Positions 59,301 to 64,000 of a stretch of DNA of 64,000 nt are shown piece by piece (position 1 is the first letter of the stretch; every line of letters starts with the position of its first letter). The DNA lies in the NCBI RefSeq assembly GCF_021869535.1, contig NW_026262668.1, positions 63,518,058 through 63,582,057 on the forward strand, given 5' to 3'. This stretch comes from Mytilus californianus. Lineage: Eukaryota; Mollusca; Bivalvia; Mytilida; Mytilidae. Under the pieces are notes generated by a model, which did no database searches, was not told the origin of the DNA, and worked only from the letters and a program-made list of their open reading frames with translations. A program made the position numbers and the translations under genes.

Positions 59301-60660
59301 TTTTTCCTTGATTAGTAAAGAAAAGAAAATTTCCCTATCGTATATAATATTATAATTGATCATCTGGTTTAAGCTCATATGGTACTCCAAGCAGAAAATA
59401 ATACATTTTTCGATTCTCCAAATTTAGTTTCTATCAAGATATTTCTAAAATTGCAAAAAATAAAAGATTTCACCACTAAGCTTATACTCATGCTTCAGGT
59501 TGTGATAAATTCTTGTCCTCATCTTGTATTCATCAGATATTCTCTATGATATATCATATTATGAGTTTTCAACAAACGCATTCTTATTTCAAAATTCAAA
59601 AATATTAATTATAAATATTTCATTTTAAAGCCGAAAGATCATTTTGTTTATTTCAGTTTATCGTTTTACCATTGTATTAAAAAAGTTTTGACGCACTTTG
59701 CCACTTTCCGTAAATCAAAATTTCAAAATCATGTCCTTTCAATTGAAATTTGCTCATATCATATCTATTTTCATGTTAAATCTATATAGATTTCTGAAAA
59801 AATAATTCTTATTTTGTGTATAATTGCGACACAAGTATTTCCGTATTCTGATCTATCTTTATGATAATGACTCGGTCTTGTGTTCATGGTTTTTTTCTTA
59901 ACTAGATTACAACCAAATTAAACTCGCAGACGGACATGCAAATGCCGATATTTACAAAACACTACTTTCACAGTATATATTAAATGTAAGATGTAAATTT
60001 AATATAGTTTTTGATTATAGAATATACAAAACTTAATGGATAATAAAAATCAAAATGTTTGCGTTATAAAGCAAAAGTGTATGCATTAACGCAAACATAG
60101 GAAGAAATATAAAAACAAATTTTGTATGGCGCTAATACTTTTCAATAAATTTGTCCATCACACATCATTTTGTCTGAATTTTTAAAAGCAAACTTGCTGA
60201 GATATTGATAAATGTTGCTTAAGATAAAAATTGACGATAATAGCTAACACGACTTAATGGATTACTTGAATGTAGATTACCACAAAAATTCATAGATCAG
60301 TAAAGTTTCTGGTTTCTCCGTTTTGTAAAAAAAAACTAAATTTACACATGTCCAATTTGGCAACACTTACAGCGTATGATTTTCTACAAACACTTAAACA
60401 TTAGATATTATTTCTCACTTTATTATATTGTAACATTAAGAATTTAACACTTGAAATACTATCTCAATTGACTATTTCTAACTTCTGATATTCAGTAAAA
60501 TATGAGCAACCAAACTTTAGCAAATTAATAAAACGAACCCTCTGAGAGTTTCTAGATGAAAAGCCTACGTAAAACATGATAACAGCGATAGATTATGGCA
60601 AATGTGATCGATAAATGTGTATGACAAGGTCGTACAAACAATATTCTTCTTAACAAATGG
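59301..60660. other. Intergenic DNA
   Basis: AT-rich, no supported feature. Confidence 0.35.
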
Positions 60661-60792
60661 AGCATGCCGGTTTCAGATTCAGGATTGATATTTTGTGAGG
60701 ATTCTTGGTTGGAATGGATACGATTTTCTAATATGACATCTGTAATATGGAGTTATTCTTTAATAAAACAAGCGATCTGCTTTCCCCATCAG
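60661..60792 (+). other. Exon-like island, strand uncertain
   Basis: On the plus strand ATG 60667 or earlier opens 40-odd codons that end in CATCAG before a strong donor, GTGAGA. On the minus strand TCCATATTACAG (ending near 60742) precedes an open stretch up to a GTTAAG donor near 60660. Base content is richer in GC than the flanks. No homologue was recognised and no partner exon found. Confidence 0.2.
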
Positions 60793-61448
60793 GTGAGACT
60801 TTATCTAATATATTACTGCAAAATTATTAAATTCAAAACATTTTGAATTGGAGAATACGTTTATTGTAGTGAATATAGATTAAATATGTTACGTTTGTTT
60901 TAAAATATTTATTTCAATAAAAGTGCAAAATTCATTAGATTTGTATGGATAACTAAGACAGGGCACTCGTTTCATTTGCAAAGTTCATAAAGCTTTATTA
61001 CATCTTGGCGTTATCTTTTAAGTTGAAACAAATATATACGTTTAGATCCATCTTTGGTCTATGATTTTACTCCTTATAATAGACTGATAAAAGTGCATAT
61101 CAAAATGAAATGGTTTTCCTGTCTTTCACAAAAAGCTTTTAATTTTAATTATTTGGATTTTTCCATTTTAAAAATATCCTTGAAAATTCATGTTTCTCTA
61201 TCTTATTGCATCGATTATATATTTGCTTTTTTATGCACCCAGTTGCAGTATATAAATCTGCTGAAGGCCAGGTTGAATCAAAAGTAATGCCTTTGGTTTC
61301 CCACTTATCTCAAACTTTCTTTTTCTTAAATTACCTTTCTTCTTTATTACTGTATAGAGTGTTATCTTAAATTTTTAAACCTCAAGGTCAATAGTTTTTC
61401 TATTTAGATTCTAAGCTGTTTTCCATGTGATAAAGATAAACTAATCAT
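60793..61448. other. Intergenic DNA
   Basis: One 77-codon ORF at 61054-61287 has no supporting context. Nothing else was seen. Confidence 0.3.
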
Positions 61449-61588
61449 ATATACCAGGATTAAAATTTTGTATGCCAGACGCGCGTTTCGTCTTCAAAAT
61501 AAAGTACGAAGTTGAAGAGCATTGAGGACCCAAAATTTCATAAAGGTTTTGACAAATACAGCTAAGGTACTCATTCCTGGGGAAGAAA
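61449..61588 (+). repeat. Mussel repeat family C copy
   Basis: CCAGACGCGCGTTTCGTCTT, GAAGTTGAAGAGCATTGAGG and CTCATTCCTGGGG give the best match to the family core in the window. Confidence 0.8.
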
Positions 61589-61694
61589 ATTCTTAGATTA
61601 GATTATTATATTTAAGTAAATTTTCAAAATGATTTTAAACATAATTATGATGTTTGATATTAGAATATAATCGATTGAACTACCATTTAGTTTA

Positions 61695-61880
61695 TTTTTG
61701 TTGTTGATTGATTGATTGATTGATTGTTGGTTGCTTAACGTCCAGTGGCAAATATTTCATGCATATTCAGGACGAGAACAATTTAACAATAAATACAATA
61801 GGTAGGTTCTGTAATAGGGGCGTCCGGGATTAAGGTCGGAAAATTTAGACTGCCACGGGAAATGAGGGTATATTGGATAG
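61695..61880 (+). repeat. (TTGA)n-led interspersed repeat
   Basis: TTGATTGATTGATTGATTG followed by TTGCTTAACGTCCAGTGGCA and ATTCAGGACGAGAACAA is a repeat I recognise as widespread in molluscs. Confidence 0.5.
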
Positions 61881-64000
61881 GGACAGAAATTTTGTTGTTG
61901 AATAAAATTACAATAAACATATTATTATTATCATCGTTGTTTTTTTTATTGGTTATAAAATAGAAGACGTGTTAACATTCAGAATTAGTCATGACCACGT
62001 ATAATAGATTACAATGGCGTCAAATTATCGTAGGTATCGACTATTATTTGAATCTTTAACTTTGAAAATACTACATATTTAATTATATTCAGACTATAAA
62101 ATTCATCTCGAATCAATTATGATATATAAAATTCATTGTTATTGACCTTTATTAAAACTAAACCTTTTTGTTCTTACTGTACCGTTTGACATTAACGGTA
62201 GGGTCAAAACGCTTGTCAAAAAATAGTCTTTTACCACATACATAAAAAGGGACGAATAATATATGTATGCATTTGAAGAAACAGAGCCATTTAGTCAGTG
62301 CGTTGTAGTTATTATTACTATTATAATATGTAATTATAGTTTTTACCAAAACCCCGGTAGTTAATTAGCAGTCAAAGTAAACGTTTAGATCAATAATCTT
62401 TATTGTTGATTATACTATAGGATTCGTAGTAAATATAAGAAAAAACGTGCACAGAGGAATTAGTTTAGTATAAATATAAATATAAACATGCATTTGTTCA
62501 ATTATTTCTATTACATTATACTCACCAGAAACTCGTGGCATGTGACTTCAACAAGTTAAGTTAGATACTAAGTAGTTTTTATTTCCGAATCAACCAGTAC
62601 AAGTCAACGATCAAAGAGTAATACATTTCTTAAAAAGAATTTTTTAATGTCGTAAAAAACCAATTAAATCTTGAATTGTTATTGTCTCTATACATGTACA
62701 CTGCTGTCATTCGGTATATTGAGAAAAATTATCGTGAAAGAATAAGTAAAAGTGGTACAGTATTGGATCGTGTAAGATCTGATATCTTATCGAGAAGACA
62801 TATGCAAGGTCAATAGATATTCTTATTTATTGAATTACATGTACAAGGTAAATTTTGAAACACATAAAACAGTCTTTTAAAATCGTTTAACATTATGATT
62901 AGTAATTGAGGAAATCAGATTATAATGTCACCGTTTTTACACAACTACGAAAGGCAGATTGCTCTTCAACATGTCAAAATTTTATGAATGAATAAATTAC
63001 TATTCTCTGAACAATGTGGTTTTAAAATGTTTAAAAAGTTTAAATTGGAACTTAAAATTATTGCAAAAATGCTCGAAAGCATTCAAATCATTCTGTAATT
63101 ATGCAATTATTATCGTAATAGGAACAACAAAAGACGGCACTTCATGACGTATTCCAGTCCACTTTTGTTGGGGAATAGAAATGTTAGACTATAAATCTTC
63201 TGATATTCAATACTGCTGGCTGATCAAGTCTAAACAATGAACGTTTCCAGGAGTGTTTCCGTATCCCTTTCTGTGCTTTACAATTTTATAAATTCCATGC
63301 CTCATCTCGACACCGATTTGTACATGATCGGTATCAAGTTTGTAAAATACACCAATCTCGAATCAATTTTATGAATGAGTAACACCAGTTGACCCGAGGT
63401 CAATAAGCGAAAACGACGTTATCGAATAATCGGATCTAACTGTGACGCAATAACATAAGCATTGTGACACGGGAAATTGCACGAATTCGAAAGTCTTGTA
63501 TAGCGTCTTCATCATTTTATGAAAGACGGAGAAACAAATGCACAGTTACCCAAATTCAGGCTCGTATAGTCAGCGGTATTTTACTCCAAAAATAAATTGC
63601 CAGACAGGGGTGCGGATTATAGAATACGATAAGCACAAAATAATGAAAAAACTCGATTTCGCGAGGTCTTGTTAATGTTCCGCCATGTCTGTTATTGAAA
63701 TTATAGAGGAAGCTCTAATATCATTTTCAAAACTAATAATATACCTAATCCATCTTAATATGCAGTTTTAAATCAAAATCCAAAATTAACTGATAAATGA
63801 TATCAAAATTAAATGCTTCATTACAAATTTCTCGTTTCTTTTCATAGCATTGCATAACATAAACTGGGATCCGCTTGTATTCAACAGAATGAAAAAAGTG
63901 TATACGTCAACCGGGAACCAGCTTTTGCATAACGATGTATCAACTATAAAACGTAATCGGTTGTTCGCTCCGTTTTGGTATTTCATCCTGACGCATGTGT
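61881..64000. other. Intergenic DNA to the window end
   Basis: No gene, repeat or RNA feature could be supported. ORFs near 62158 and 63786 on the minus strand lack splice context or recognisable motifs. Confidence 0.35.

Overview
This is AT-rich animal nuclear DNA, most likely from a marine mussel (Mytilus or a close relative). The evidence is an intron-rich CutA gene with metazoan GT-AG splice sites, and many interspersed repeats that I recognise as typical of mussel genomes. The species call rests on recognition, not on a search. Nothing bacterial is present: no operons, ribosome binding sites or CRISPR arrays.

Layout. 1-3160 is the 3' half of a Ty3/gypsy-type LTR retrotransposon: a broken integrase end, a third ORF with two C2H2-like zinc fingers placed behind a splice acceptor, a polypurine tract and a 421-bp LTR. 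3161-5150 holds small foldback elements. 5323-17246 is the one confidently identified host gene, a CutA homologue with six coding exons (134 aa) spread over 12 kb; its introns are loaded with repeats, including a G-rich stretch and a 483-bp higher-order tandem array. 17.3-23.5 kb is intergenic, with two tRNA-derived SINE copies, decayed tandem repeats, a minisatellite and a reverse-transcriptase relic.

24164-29375 is the most unusual object: a 5.2-kb element with about 150-bp terminal inverted repeats. It carries a decayed minus-strand gene whose product resembles a FEN/XPG or PIN-like nuclease with a cysteine-rich C-terminal tail. An empty copy of its insertion site lies next to it at about 29883 because the flanking DNA is tandemly duplicated. 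29.4-34.2 kb contains that duplication, a MITE and an hAT-type element (perfect-length 8-bp target duplication) with two nested repeats. 34279-34474 is a candidate two-exon small gene. 36-41 kb holds a TTAA-flanked MITE, an inverted pair of SINEs, a hairpin plus tandem duplication and a reverse-transcriptase relic. 41.6-48.1 kb is a dense cluster of one mussel repeat family in both orientations. 48.5-64 kb has no recognised gene; it contains a foldback, a roughly 2-kb segmental duplication (51.95-53.9 kb and 56.5-58.9 kb), two near-identical MITEs and scattered repeats.

The genes do not form a pathway. CutA is a lone housekeeping-type gene; the rest is a record of mobile-element activity. A recurring theme is an internal tandem period near 160 bp in several different repeat families.
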